Below, piece by piece: positions 50,593-59,563 of a stretch of DNA of 64,000 nucleotides. Positions within the stretch are counted from its first letter, which is position 1. Each line of letters opens with the position of its first letter. The translations under genes were made by a program, and so were the position numbers. The stretch is taken from assembly GCF_014203595.1 (NCBI RefSeq), contig NZ_JACHJK010000006.1, positions 1 to 64,000 on the forward strand, in the 5' to 3' direction. The notes under the pieces are model-generated. The model was not told the DNA's origin. It did no database searches and saw nothing but the letters and a program-made list of their open reading frames with translations. This stretch comes from Streptomyces echinatus. GTDB lineage: Bacteria > Actinomycetota > Actinomycetes > Streptomycetales > Streptomycetaceae.

Positions 50593-52961
50593 CGGTGACC
50601 GGTCCCACCTGGGAGTACGACGGCTACCGCCCCGCGGAGGAACGCCTGCGGGAGTCCCTGTGCACGCTCGGCAACGGCTACTTCGCCACCCGCGGGGCGC
50701 TGCCCGAGTGCACCGCCGACGACGTCCACTACCCCGGCACCTACGCGGCCGGCTGCTACAACCGGCTCACCTCCGAGGTCGCCGGGCGCCGGGTGGAGAA
50801 CGAGGACATGGTCAATCTGCCCAACTGGCTCCCGCTGCGCTTCCGGCCGGCGGGCGGGAACTGGCTCACCCCGGACAGCGCCGCCGTCACCGAGCACCAC
50901 CAGGTCCTCCACCTCGGCCCCGGCCTGCTGGAGCGCCGCACCCGCTACGCCCTCGACGACGGCTCGCTCCTCGTCCGCCAGCTGCGCCTGGTGCACCTGG
51001 ACGAGCCCCATCTCGCCGCCCTGCGCACCGAGTTCACCGTCACCGGCCGGCCCCTCGACCTGGACGTGGAGGCCGCGCTCGACGGCAGCGTCACCAACTC
51101 CGGCGTGCCCCGCTACCGGGACCTGGACGGCCGCCACCTCACCCACGTCCACGTCGGCACCAGCGCACCCGGCACCGTCTGGTTGCGCTGCCGCACCCGC
51201 ACCTCCGACATCCGCCTCGGACTGGCCGCCCGGCTGACCGCCGGGGTGCCGGTCACCCACGCCAACGAGGCCCACCGCGCCGTACAGCGGCTGCGCCTCG
51301 GCCTGCCGCCCGGCCGGACCGTCACCGTCGACAAGTGCGTCGCCCTGCACACCTCCCACGACCCGGCCATCAGCGACCCGCTGCGGGCGGCCGTCGACCA
51401 CGTCGCCGCCGCCCCCGCGTTCGAGGAACTGCTTCGGACCCACCGCGCGGCCTGGGAGCAGCTGTGGCGGCGCACCGCGCTCGACGTGCCCGGCGAGGCG
51501 GGCAGCATCCTGCGCCTGCACCTGTTCCACGTGCTGCAGACCCTCTCGCCGCACACCGCCGACCTGGACGTCGGCGTCCCCGCGCGCGGACTGCACGGCG
51601 AGTCCTACCGCGGCCATGTCTTCTGGGACGAACTCTTCGTCCTGCCCTACCTCAACCTCCACCTGCCCGAGGTCTCCCGCGCACTGCTCCGCTACCGCCA
51701 CCGCCGGCTGGACACCGCCTGCCACGCGGCCCGTGAACTCGGCCGGCGCGGCGCGCTCTTCCCCTGGCAGAGCGGCAGCGACGGCCGCGAGGAGACCCAG
51801 CGGCTGCACCTCAACCCGCGCTCCGGCCGCTGGCTGCCGGACCACTCCCGGTTCCAGTACCACGTCGGCTCGGCCGTGGCCTACAACGTCTGGCAGTACT
51901 GCGAGGCGACCGGCGACACCGAGTTCCGGCACGGCGAGGGCGCCGAGATGCTCCTGCAGATCGCCCGCTTCTGGGCGGACTCGGCGACCTGGGACGACCG
52001 GCTGCGCCGGTACCGGATCCGGGGCGTGGTCGGCCCCGACGAGTACCACGACGCCTACCCCGGCGCGGACCGGCCGGGCCTGGACGACAACGCCTACACC
52101 AACGTCACCGCCGCCTGGGTGCTCGCCCGCGCCCTGGAACTGCTGGACGGCCTGCCCGAGCCGCGCCGCCGCGAACTCACCGAGCACATCGGCCTGGCCG
52201 AGGACGAGCCCGCCCGCTGGGAGGAGGTCTCCCGCCGGCTGCGCGTCCCGTACCACGACGGGGTGATCAGCCAGTTCGAGGGCTACGCCGACCTGGCCGA
52301 GCTGGACTGGGACGACTACCGCAAACGGTACGACGACATCCGGCGCCTGGACCGGATCCTGGAGGCGGAGGGCGACACCGTCAACCGCTACAAGGCGTCC
52401 AAGCAGGCCGACGTCCTGATGCTCGGCTACCTCTTCTCACCCCTCGAACTCCGCTCCCTCTTCCAGCGGTTGGGATATCCGCTGGAGGAGCACACCTGGT
52501 CCGCGACCGTCGACCACTATCTGCACCGCACCAGCCACGGCTCCACCCTCAGCGGCCTGGTCCACGGCTGGATCCTGACCCGCGCCCGCCGCGCCGCCGC
52601 CTGGAGCTTCGTCCAGGAGGCACTCCGCGGCGACATCGCCGACCTGCAGGGCGGCACCACCGGCGAGGGCATCCACCTCGGCGCGATGGCCGGCACCCTC
52701 GACCTCGTCCAGCGCGGACTGACCGGCCTGGAGACCGGCGGCGGCGCCCTGTGCCTCGACCCGGTCCCGCTGCCCGAGCTGTCCTCGTACGGCTTCACCA
52801 TCCGCTACCACGGCCACTGGGGCGTCCGGCTGTGCCTGCGCAGCGGCCTGCTGGAGATCGACGTACCGGCCTCCGACCGCGCCCCCATCGACATCCGCCT
52901 GCGGGACCGGGCGGTGCCCGTGGGGCCGGGGGAGACGGCCCGGCTGGTGCTGCCGGACTGA
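50589..52961 (+). CDS. Glycoside hydrolase/phosphorylase family 65
   Basis: A 790-residue GH65 enzyme. The N-terminal beta-sandwich opens EERLRESLCTLGNGYFATRGALPE. The (alpha/alpha)6 catalytic barrel has RGHVFWDELFVLPYL, FPWQSGSDGREETQ and the general-acid glutamate in RIRGVVGPDEYHDAYPGADRPGLDDNAYTNV (key GPDEYH-NAYTN). KASKQADVLMLGYLF is the phosphate/KQ motif of disaccharide phosphorylases, so trehalose, kojibiose or similar phosphorolysis is likely. The GTG at 50589 overlaps the molybdenum hydroxylase stop, an unexpected translational coupling. GTG 50595 is an alternative. Confidence 0.93.
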   Translation: MTVTGPTWEYDGYRPAEERLRESLCTLGNGYFATRGALPECTADDVHYPGTYAAGCYNRLTSEVAGRRVENEDMVNLPNWLPLRFRPAGGNWLTPDSAAVTEHHQVLHLGPGLLERRTRYALDDGSLLVRQLRLVHLDEPHLAALRTEFTVTGRPLDLDVEAALDGSVTNSGVPRYRDLDGRHLTHVHVGTSAPGTVWLRCRTRTSDIRLGLAARLTAGVPVTHANEAHRAVQRLRLGLPPGRTVTVDKCVALHTSHDPAISDPLRAAVDHVAAAPAFEELLRTHRAAWEQLWRRTALDVPGEAGSILRLHLFHVLQTLSPHTADLDVGVPARGLHGESYRGHVFWDELFVLPYLNLHLPEVSRALLRYRHRRLDTACHAARELGRRGALFPWQSGSDGREETQRLHLNPRSGRWLPDHSRFQYHVGSAVAYNVWQYCEATGDTEFRHGEGAEMLLQIARFWADSATWDDRLRRYRIRGVVGPDEYHDAYPGADRPGLDDNAYTNVTAAWVLARALELLDGLPEPRRRELTEHIGLAEDEPARWEEVSRRLRVPYHDGVISQFEGYADLAELDWDDYRKRYDDIRRLDRILEAEGDTVNRYKASKQADVLMLGYLFSPLELRSLFQRLGYPLEEHTWSATVDHYLHRTSHGSTLSGLVHGWILTRARRAAAWSFVQEALRGDIADLQGGTTGEGIHLGAMAGTLDLVQRGLTGLETGGGALCLDPVPLPELSSYGFTIRYHGHWGVRLCLRSGLLEIDVPASDRAPIDIRLRDRAVPVGPGETARLVLPD

Positions 52962-53011
52962 GTCGTTCGGTCGTATACGTGTACGGCGTGACGCGAACTG
53001 GCGGCGAATCA

Positions 53012-53040
53012 TTGCAAAATTCCCGGACATACGCATAAAT
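53012..53040 (+). promoter_or_regulatory. Promoter of the namZ-ABC importer operon
   Basis: TTGCAA at 53012-53017 and ATAAAT at 53035-53040 are separated by 17 bp, in an unusually AT-rich patch for this window. The palindromic GTATACGTGTAC nearby (around 52975) may be a regulator site. Confidence 0.6.
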
Positions 53041-53084
53041 GTCGTCCACCGCTTGGAGATGTCACCGGCAGACGGGGCCACAGG

Positions 53085-54281
53085 ATGAGCACGGACGACC
53101 GCGCCGCGGTGACGCCCGGGATCGCGCGACTGCACGCGTCACCCGGACGCGCCGGGCCCGGCCGGCTCGGGCTGGTGACCAACCACACCGGCGTCCTGCC
53201 CGGACTGCGCCCCGCCGCGCCCGCGCTGCTGGAGGCCGGGGTGCGGCTGGTCGCCCTGTTCGGTCCCGAGCACGGGCTGCACGGGACCGGCCAGGCCGGC
53301 GAGAGCGAGGCCGCCCGCACGGACCCCGCCACCGGCCTGCCGGTCCACGACACCTACCGGTGCGGCGGCGAACGCCTGGACGCAGCTCTGCTCGGCAGCG
53401 GCGTCGACGCGCTGGTGTACGACCTGCAGGACGTCGGGGCCCGGTGCTACACCTATGTGTGGACCATGTTCGACCTCATGGTCTCCGCGGCCCGTACCGG
53501 CGTCCGGTTCGTGGTCGCCGACCGGCCGAACCCCCTCGGCGGACTCGTCAGCGAGGGCCCGCTGCTCGACGAGGCGTGGGCCAGCTTCGTCGGGCGCGCG
53601 GCGGTGCCCGTCCGGCACGGCCTCACCTGCGGCGAACTCGCCCTGCACCTCAACACCTCGGCCGTGCCCCGGGCGGCGGGCCGCGCCGCGGAACTGACGG
53701 TGATCGAGGCCGCCGGCTGGCGGCGCGCCATGGACGCGCGGGCCACCGGCCTGCCGTGGATCGCGCCCTCGCCCAACATCCCGACGCCCGCCACGGCCGC
53801 CGTCTACCCCGGCACCTGCCTGTTCGAGGGCACCAACCTGTCGGAGGGCCGTGGGACCACGCAGCCCTTCGAGATCGTCGGGGCGCCGTACGTCGACGCC
53901 CGGTTCGCGCCCGCGCTCGCCGAACTCGGGCTGCCCGGAGTGCACTTCCGTGACCTGAGGTTCGTACCCGCCTTCCACAAGCACGCCGGACGGCCGCTGC
54001 GCGGGGTCCAGCTGCACGTCACCGACCGCGAGGCGTTCGCGCCCGTGCGCACCGCCGTCGCGATGCTCGCCGTGCTGCGGCGGCTGTACCCGGACGACTT
54101 CGCCTGGCACACCGCCGACGGAGGCGCGGAGGACACCGGCCACCGCCACTTCGTCGACCTGCTGTGGGGGTCCGACCGGCTGCGGCGCACCGTCGACGCG
54201 GGCGACGACCCACGGCCGCTGTGCGCTCCGCCGGCACCACCCGGCCGATGGGCCGGCGACGACCTGCTGCTCTACCCATGA
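53085..54281 (+). CDS. namZ: DUF1343 exo-beta-N-acetylmuramidase (NamZ family)
   Basis: A 398-residue protein matching the NamZ (YbbC) family, which removes terminal N-acetylmuramic acid from peptidoglycan fragments. It has RLGLVTNHTGV, LVALFGPEHGLHGTGQAGE, the strictly conserved DALVYDLQDVGARCYTYVWTM, FVVADRPNPLGG and LFEGTNLSEGRGTTQPFEIVGAP. No signal peptide is visible, so it may act inside the cell on imported muropeptides or be exported another way. It leads an operon with a double GNAT and a carbohydrate importer. No nagZ, amiE or murQ gene is present nearby. Confidence 0.92.
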   Translation: MSTDDRAAVTPGIARLHASPGRAGPGRLGLVTNHTGVLPGLRPAAPALLEAGVRLVALFGPEHGLHGTGQAGESEAARTDPATGLPVHDTYRCGGERLDAALLGSGVDALVYDLQDVGARCYTYVWTMFDLMVSAARTGVRFVVADRPNPLGGLVSEGPLLDEAWASFVGRAAVPVRHGLTCGELALHLNTSAVPRAAGRAAELTVIEAAGWRRAMDARATGLPWIAPSPNIPTPATAAVYPGTCLFEGTNLSEGRGTTQPFEIVGAPYVDARFAPALAELGLPGVHFRDLRFVPAFHKHAGRPLRGVQLHVTDREAFAPVRTAVAMLAVLRRLYPDDFAWHTADGGAEDTGHRHFVDLLWGSDRLRRTVDAGDDPRPLCAPPAPPGRWAGDDLLLYP

Positions 54282-54353
54282 CACCACCCCGCCGGGGCCG
54301 CATGCCCCGGCCGGCGCCGTCCGCGACCTGCGCAGGAAAGGACCACCCCGTCG

Positions 54354-55334
54354 ATGACCGACCGCACGACGACATCCCGGGCCGAGACGCGTGGATTCCG
54401 CGCGGGCGACGGACCGCGGCTGGTGGAGGCGTGGTGCCGCAGCGCGCCCGCCGACCCCGTCACCCTGGAACGCTTCCGCTCCCTGGTGCTGCTCGACGCC
54501 AACTTCGACCCGGAGGGCCTCCGGGTCGCCGTCGACGGCGACCGGCTCGTCGGCGCGGCCTACGCCGTGCGCCGGCTGCGCCCGATGGCCGGCACCGACC
54601 TGGAGCCGGAGCAGGGCTGGATCCCGTTCTTCTTCGTCGACCCGGACGCCCGCGGGCGAGGCCTCGGCCGCCGGCTGCTCACCGACGCCCTCGACTGGCT
54701 GCACCGCCACGGCCGCACCCGGGTGGACTTCTCCTCGTACACCCCCCACTACGTCTTCCCCGGCCTGGACGCGGAGGCGTACCCGGAGGGGGCCGGGCTC
54801 CTGGAGTCCCTGGGCTTCCGGACGCTGTACGAGGCCGCGGCGATGGACCGCGGCCTGGTCGGCTACCGCGTCCCGGAGGAGGTCGCGCGCCGCCTGGACG
54901 GACTGACGGCGCGCGGCTACCGGTTCGCCACCCCGTCCGACGACGACCTGGTGGACCTCCTCGCGCTCGCCGGGAACCACTTCGGCCCGGACTGGGCCTG
55001 CACGATCCGGGACTGCCTGGCCGCGGGCACGCCGCTCGACCGGATCGTCGCCGTCCGGGACCCGTCGGGCCGCATGGTCGGCTGGGCGATGCACGGCGCG
55101 TTCGAGTCCGTGGACGAGCGGTTCGGCCCGATCGGAGTGCTGGAGGAGACGCGCGGCACCGGACTCGGCGAAGTCCTCCTCCACCTGGTCCTGGAACGGA
55201 TGCGGGCCCGCCGGGCGCACTCCGCGTGGTTCCTGTGGACCGGCGAGCGTTCCCCGGCGGGCCACCTGTACCGCAAGAGCGGCTTCACCACGACCCGGAG
55301 GTTCCGGGTGATGCGCCGGGAGGCCGCCGGATGA
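54354..55334 (+). CDS. Tandem GNAT-fold protein
   Basis: A 326-residue protein with two GNAT domains. The first has WIPFFFVDPDARGRGLGRRLLTDAL with the acetyl-CoA loop ARGRGLG, then LLESLGFRTLYEAAAMDRGL. The second has a degenerate loop in GPIGVLEETRGTGLGEVLLHLVLERM (RGTGLG), followed by AGHLYRKSGFTTTRRFRVM. The two-domain architecture resembles MshD-like acetyltransferases. Operon position between namZ and a sugar importer suggests acetylation of an amino sugar or muropeptide amine; this is inference. Its stop overlaps the next start (ATGA). Confidence 0.88.
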   Translation: MTDRTTTSRAETRGFRAGDGPRLVEAWCRSAPADPVTLERFRSLVLLDANFDPEGLRVAVDGDRLVGAAYAVRRLRPMAGTDLEPEQGWIPFFFVDPDARGRGLGRRLLTDALDWLHRHGRTRVDFSSYTPHYVFPGLDAEAYPEGAGLLESLGFRTLYEAAAMDRGLVGYRVPEEVARRLDGLTARGYRFATPSDDDLVDLLALAGNHFGPDWACTIRDCLAAGTPLDRIVAVRDPSGRMVGWAMHGAFESVDERFGPIGVLEETRGTGLGEVLLHLVLERMRARRAHSAWFLWTGERSPAGHLYRKSGFTTTRRFRVMRREAAG

Positions 55335-56698
55335 CGCCGGTCCGCCGCACCGGCGGCCCCCGGCCGGCCACGCGTCCACCCGGCCTGAGCCGCCGGCACT
55401 TCGCGCTCGCGCTTCCCTCCGCGCTCCTCGCCTCCGGATGCGCCGCGCCGCACCAGGGCACCGGACGGCCCGGCGACCCGATCGTCCTCACCCTGCTCTC
55501 CCACTACGCGAGCGGGGAACTCAAGGCGGCCCTGCAGGGCCCGGTCGACGAGTGGAACGCCACCCACGACCGGGTCAAGGTGCGCACGACGGCCGTCGAG
55601 TTCACGGACCTGCTGACCACGTTCATGGTCCGGCAGGCCGCGGGCCAGGGCGCGGACATCCTCCACCCGTACTGCCTGTGGAACGGCCAGCTGGTCCGGG
55701 CCGGCGTCCTGCGGCCCGCTCCGGCCGAGCACGCCGAGGAGATCAGGCGCGGCTACCGCGAGGCCGCGGTCGGCGCCGCCTCCGTGGGGGGCAGGGTCTA
55801 CGGCTATCCGACCGAGGTGCAGACCTACGCCCTCTACTACAACAAGCGGCTGCTCCGCGAGGCCGGCGCCGACGGCCCTCCGGGCACCTGGCGGGAACTG
55901 GAGGAGACGGCCCACCGCACCGCCCGCCGGGACCGGTACGGCAACACCCTGGTCCAGGGGCTCGGGCTGTCCACCTACGACGACTCCACCACCGTCGGCC
56001 AGACCCTCGCCCTGCTCAACGCCGCCGGCGGACGGTTCGTCTCCGCGGACGGCAGGACCACCGCCGTCGACTCGGCCGCCGGCCGGGCCGTCTTCGACCT
56101 GGAGCACCGCCTCGTCACCGAGGGCGCGAGCACCCCCGGCGTCAACGTCTACCAGGCGTTCCCGTCCGGGCAGGTCGCCATGGTGGTCAGCGCCGGCTGG
56201 TGGACCGGGAGCCTGAAGTCCCTGATGGGCGCGGGCTACCGCGATGTCGGTGTCGCGCCCGTGCCGGTCCGGAAGGCGGGCGACCGGCACGCCACCCTGT
56301 GCACCGGCTTCATGCTGGGGGTCAACACGGCCAGCAGATTCCCGCGCGAGGCCTGGGAGTTCCTGCGCTGGCTCAACACCGGGAAGGCGGGCGTGAAGGG
56401 CGCGGCGAGGGGCGCGACCGCGACCCGGATGAGCGCGCTGCAGGTGTCGGTCGGCTCCCTCACCGGCCGCGCCGACGACATGCGCGCGCTCCTCGGCACG
56501 GGCGGCGATCCGAACCAGCGCCCCTTCCTGGACGCGCTCGCGTACGCGGTGCCGGAGCCGAACGTGCCGGGCGCGCAGCAGGCCAAGTCGCTGCTGCGGA
56601 AGAACATCGAGGCGCTGTGGACCGGCCAGCAGTCGGTCGACGAGACGCTGCGCACCACCCGCCGCCAGGTCGATCAGGAGATGGCACGCTCATGGTGA
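55331..56698 (+). CDS. Carbohydrate ABC transporter substrate-binding lipoprotein
   Basis: A 455-residue extracellular binding protein (SBP_bac_1). A Tat-type signal (LSRRHFALALPSALLASGC) ends in a lipobox with Cys37. The mature protein shows DEWNATHDRVKVRTTAVEF, YGYPTEVQTYALYYNKRLL and FPSGQVAMVVSAGWWTGSL. It feeds the two permeases encoded next. Ligand inferred from context: a muropeptide-derived or other amino sugar. The ATG overlaps the GNAT stop. Confidence 0.92.
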   Translation: MTPVRRTGGPRPATRPPGLSRRHFALALPSALLASGCAAPHQGTGRPGDPIVLTLLSHYASGELKAALQGPVDEWNATHDRVKVRTTAVEFTDLLTTFMVRQAAGQGADILHPYCLWNGQLVRAGVLRPAPAEHAEEIRRGYREAAVGAASVGGRVYGYPTEVQTYALYYNKRLLREAGADGPPGTWRELEETAHRTARRDRYGNTLVQGLGLSTYDDSTTVGQTLALLNAAGGRFVSADGRTTAVDSAAGRAVFDLEHRLVTEGASTPGVNVYQAFPSGQVAMVVSAGWWTGSLKSLMGAGYRDVGVAPVPVRKAGDRHATLCTGFMLGVNTASRFPREAWEFLRWLNTGKAGVKGAARGATATRMSALQVSVGSLTGRADDMRALLGTGGDPNQRPFLDALAYAVPEPNVPGAQQAKSLLRKNIEALWTGQQSVDETLRTTRRQVDQEMARSW

Positions 56699-57654
56699 AC
56701 ACCCTGGCGCCGGAGACCACCCGGCGGGCCCCGCACAGCCGGCGGGCCGCCGTCGGCGCCGTCGACGGCCGCGGCCGCGCCCGGCGCCGCCAGACCGTCG
56801 TCGCCTACCTCTTCCTCGCGCCGGCCCTGCTGTTCTTCGCGGTCTTCCTGATCCTGCCGCTCGGCTTCGCGCTGCTGCTGTCGCTGTCCCGCTGGACCGG
56901 GTTCGACCTGGGCGACATCGATCCGGTCGGCCTGGACAACTTCACCGGCCTCCTCGCGGACGGATCGACGTTCCTCACGCCGGTCCTCACCAACACGCTG
57001 CTGTTCGCCCTGGGCACCGTGGCCCTCGCGCTGGCCGGCTCCGTCCTCGTCGCCACCTGCATCGACAAGCTGCGCTTCCAGGGGCTGTGGCGCACCCTGT
57101 ACTTCCTGCCGATCGTCACGACCGTCGTCGCCGTCGGCAACGTGTGGAAGTACATGTACGAGCCGGGCGGCCTGGTCAACGGCGTCCTCAACGCCCTCGG
57201 GCTCGGCTCGGTGGCGTTCCTCCAGGACCCGGACACCGCGCTGCCCGCGGTCGTGGTCGTCCAGGCCTGGGCCTCGGTCGGCTCGGCGATCCTCGTCCTG
57301 ACCGCCGGGCTGAAGTCCATCCCCGGCTCGTACTACGAGGCCGCCGCGCTGGACGGCGCCGGCCCCGGCACCGTCTTCCGGCGGATCACGCTGCCGCTGC
57401 TGCGGCCGTCCCTGCTGTTCGTGTGCGTCACCCAGTTCCTCACCGGCCTGCAGTCGTTCGCGCTGATCATCGTGATGACCAAGGGCGGCCCGGGCGACGC
57501 GACGAATGTGGCCGCGCTGGAGATGTACCGGCAGGCCTTCAGCCATGGCGACTGGGGCACCGCGAGCGCCGCCGCGTTCGTGCTGTTCGCGGTGGTCCTC
57601 GCGGTCACCCTGGCGCAGCTGTGGTTCTTCCGGCGCACGGGGGAGGACGCGTGA
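56692..57654 (+). CDS. Carbohydrate ABC transporter permease 1 (MalF-type)
   Basis: A 320-residue permease with six helices after a basic N terminus (RRAAVGAVDGRGRARRRQ). The first helix is TVVAYLFLAPALLFFAVFLILP. The EAA loop is SYYEAAALDGAGPGTVFRRITLPLL, which contacts the ATPase. It overlaps the binding-protein gene by 7 bp; an in-frame GTG at 56695 is an alternative start. It pairs with the next permease. No ATPase gene is in the operon. Confidence 0.93.
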   Translation: MVNTLAPETTRRAPHSRRAAVGAVDGRGRARRRQTVVAYLFLAPALLFFAVFLILPLGFALLLSLSRWTGFDLGDIDPVGLDNFTGLLADGSTFLTPVLTNTLLFALGTVALALAGSVLVATCIDKLRFQGLWRTLYFLPIVTTVVAVGNVWKYMYEPGGLVNGVLNALGLGSVAFLQDPDTALPAVVVVQAWASVGSAILVLTAGLKSIPGSYYEAAALDGAGPGTVFRRITLPLLRPSLLFVCVTQFLTGLQSFALIIVMTKGGPGDATNVAALEMYRQAFSHGDWGTASAAAFVLFAVVLAVTLAQLWFFRRTGEDA

Positions 57655-58520
57655 ACCGCCGCCGTTTCCCGTGGCTGTCGTACCTGCTGGTGGTCACCGG
57701 CGCGGTGGTCACGGTGGTGCCGTTCCTCGACATGGTGATGACGTCCTTCAAGGGACCTGGCGAGGCCGGCACACTGCCGTACCGGTTCCTGCCCCGGGCC
57801 CTGGACCTGTCCAACTACCGGGCGGCGGTCGACCAGCTCGATCTGCCGCTGCTCTTCCGCAACAGCGTCGTCGCCACCGCGCTGATCACCGGATCGGTGC
57901 TGCTCACCTCGTCGCTCGCCGGGTACGCGCTCGCCAAACTCCGCTTCCCCGGCCGGGACTTCGTCTTCCGGCTCGTGCTCTCGACCATGATGTTCCCGCC
58001 GTTCCTCTTCTTCGTCCCGCACTTCCTGATCCTGGTGCACTGGCCGCTGGCGGGCGGCAACGACCTGCTCGGGCGCGGCGGCGCGGGCCTGACCGTCAGT
58101 ATCGTGGCGCTCGCCATGCCGTTCCTCGTCAACGGCTTCGGGATCTTCCTGACGCGCCAGTTCATGATCGCGATCCCGGACGAGGTCCTGGAGGCCGCGC
58201 GCATCGACGGCGCGGGCGAGTTCGCCGTGTGGTGGCGGATCGTCGTCCCGCAGACCAAGCCGGTCGTGGTGACGCTCGCACTGCTGACCTTCGTGGACGC
58301 CTGGAACGAGTACATCTGGGCGCTGCTCGTCTCGACGGCCGACCCGGACGTGATGACCCTGCCCGTCGGCATCCAGCTCCTCCAGGACCACGTCGACCCG
58401 GCCCGCACGATGCCCGTCGTCATGGCCGGACTCGTCCTGAGCGTCCTGCCGGTCCTGACCCTCTTCCTGCTGCTCCAGAAGCACTACATCCGTGGCGTCA
58501 TGCTCAGCGGCCTCAAGTAG
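57651..58520 (+). CDS. Carbohydrate ABC transporter permease 2 (MalG-type)
   Basis: A 289-residue, six-helix permease. It has LLFRNSVVATALITGSVLLTSSLAGYALAKLRFPG and the EAA loop LEAARIDGAGEFAVWWRIVVPQTKPVV, plus WNEYIWALLVS, typical of MalG-like subunits. The GTG at 57651 overlaps the previous stop (GTGA). As the operon ends here with no ATP-binding gene, energy is probably supplied by a shared ATPase such as MsiK, as for other Streptomyces sugar importers. Confidence 0.94.
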   Translation: MNRRRFPWLSYLLVVTGAVVTVVPFLDMVMTSFKGPGEAGTLPYRFLPRALDLSNYRAAVDQLDLPLLFRNSVVATALITGSVLLTSSLAGYALAKLRFPGRDFVFRLVLSTMMFPPFLFFVPHFLILVHWPLAGGNDLLGRGGAGLTVSIVALAMPFLVNGFGIFLTRQFMIAIPDEVLEAARIDGAGEFAVWWRIVVPQTKPVVVTLALLTFVDAWNEYIWALLVSTADPDVMTLPVGIQLLQDHVDPARTMPVVMAGLVLSVLPVLTLFLLLQKHYIRGVMLSGLK

Positions 58521-58527
58521 GAACGGC

Positions 58528-58550
58528 GACCCGGGGAGCACGGCCGGGTC
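58528..58550 (+). terminator. Weak hairpin after the importer operon
   Basis: GACCCGG and CCGGGTC form a 7-bp stem with a nine-base loop just after the permease stop. There is no T tract, so termination here would be partial at best. Confidence 0.4.
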
Positions 58551-58644
58551 ACGGCACGGCCACACCGCCGTCCGCGATCTCGACGGCGGTGACCGGCGGG
58601 ACCCACCATGTGAGGGACGCCGAGGACGAGGGGAGCCGCCGGAG

Positions 58645-59445
58645 ATGAGGGTGACCGACGTGCCCCTGCGCGTCCTGGCCGTGGACGACGAGAGACCCGC
58701 GCTCGACGAACTGCTGTACCTGCTGGGGGAGGACCCGCGGGTCGGCACGGCCGTGCCCGCCCAGGAGGCCACCGAGGCGCTGCGCCGGCTGAGCCGGGCG
58801 ATGGCGGAAGGCCCGGACGGCACACAGGGCTTCGACGTCGTCTTCCTCGACATCGACATGCCCGGCCTCAGCGGCCTCGAACTGGCGCGACTGCTGGGCG
58901 GGTTGGCCGCACCGCCGCTGGTCGTCTTCGTCACCGCGCACGAGGACTTCGCCGTGCGCGCCTTCGACCTCAAGGCCGTGGACTACCTGCTCAAGCCGCT
59001 CCGCAAGGAGCGCTTCGCCGAGGCGGTACGACGGGTGGCCGAGCTGGTCCGGGCCGGGCAGGGGCCGCGCCCGGCCGTGCGCGCGCCCGCCACCCCCGCC
59101 GTCGGCGACCAGGTGCCCGTGGAACTGGGCGGGGTGACCCGGTTCGTGCCCCTCGCCGACATCACCTATGCCGAGGCGCAGGGCGACTACGCCCGGCTGC
59201 ACACCGGCCGGGGCAGCCATCTGGTGCGGATACCGCTGTCCACCCTGGAGGAGCAGTGGCGCTCGCGCGGCTTCGTGCGGATCCACCGCAGCAGGCTCGT
59301 CGCCCTCGGCCGGATCGAGGAACTCCGGGTGGACGGCGGCAACCTGAGCGTCCGGATCGGTGACCGGGTCCTGGCCGTGAGCCGGCGCAACGCCCGGGAG
59401 GTGCGGGACCTGCTGGCCGGCCGCGCGGCGGGCCGGGCCCGCTGA
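58645..59445 (+). CDS. LytTR-family response regulator
   Basis: A 266-residue two-domain response regulator. The receiver has the acidic pair DD at 14-15, the phospho-acceptor Asp69 in VVFLDIDMPGLSG, the switch threonine in FVTAHEDFAVRAFDLKAVDYLLKPL and the conserved lysine there. A linker leads to the LytTR DNA-binding domain (DITYAEAQGDYARLHTG, FVRIHRSRLVALGRIEEL). Such regulators pair with LytS-type kinases. The only one in this window is at 3681-4895, about 54 kb away. ATG 58645 follows GGGGAG. It ends at a hairpin, so it seems to be a single-gene transcript. Confidence 0.93.
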   Translation: MRVTDVPLRVLAVDDERPALDELLYLLGEDPRVGTAVPAQEATEALRRLSRAMAEGPDGTQGFDVVFLDIDMPGLSGLELARLLGGLAAPPLVVFVTAHEDFAVRAFDLKAVDYLLKPLRKERFAEAVRRVAELVRAGQGPRPAVRAPATPAVGDQVPVELGGVTRFVPLADITYAEAQGDYARLHTGRGSHLVRIPLSTLEEQWRSRGFVRIHRSRLVALGRIEELRVDGGNLSVRIGDRVLAVSRRNAREVRDLLAGRAAGRAR

Positions 59446-59455
59446 GGCGGGCGTC

Positions 59456-59480
59456 GCACCGGGCCGGGCGGGCCCCGTGC
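59456..59480 (+). terminator. Hairpin after the LytTR regulator
   Basis: GCACCGGGCC and GGCCCCGTGC form a 10-bp stem with one mismatch and a five-base loop, 11 bp after the stop codon. Confidence 0.6.
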
Positions 59481-59563
59481 GCTCTCAACTGCGTTTTCAG
59501 CCACGCCTGTTGGGGAGCCCGTGCGGTCCGGCCGGGCCGCGGCGGCCGTGTTAGGTTGAGCTC

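Noticed and set aside
54354..55334. Mycothiol synthase (mshD)
   Set aside because: It has the two-GNAT layout, but it lies in a sugar-import operon and lacks sequence blocks I could tie specifically to MshD.
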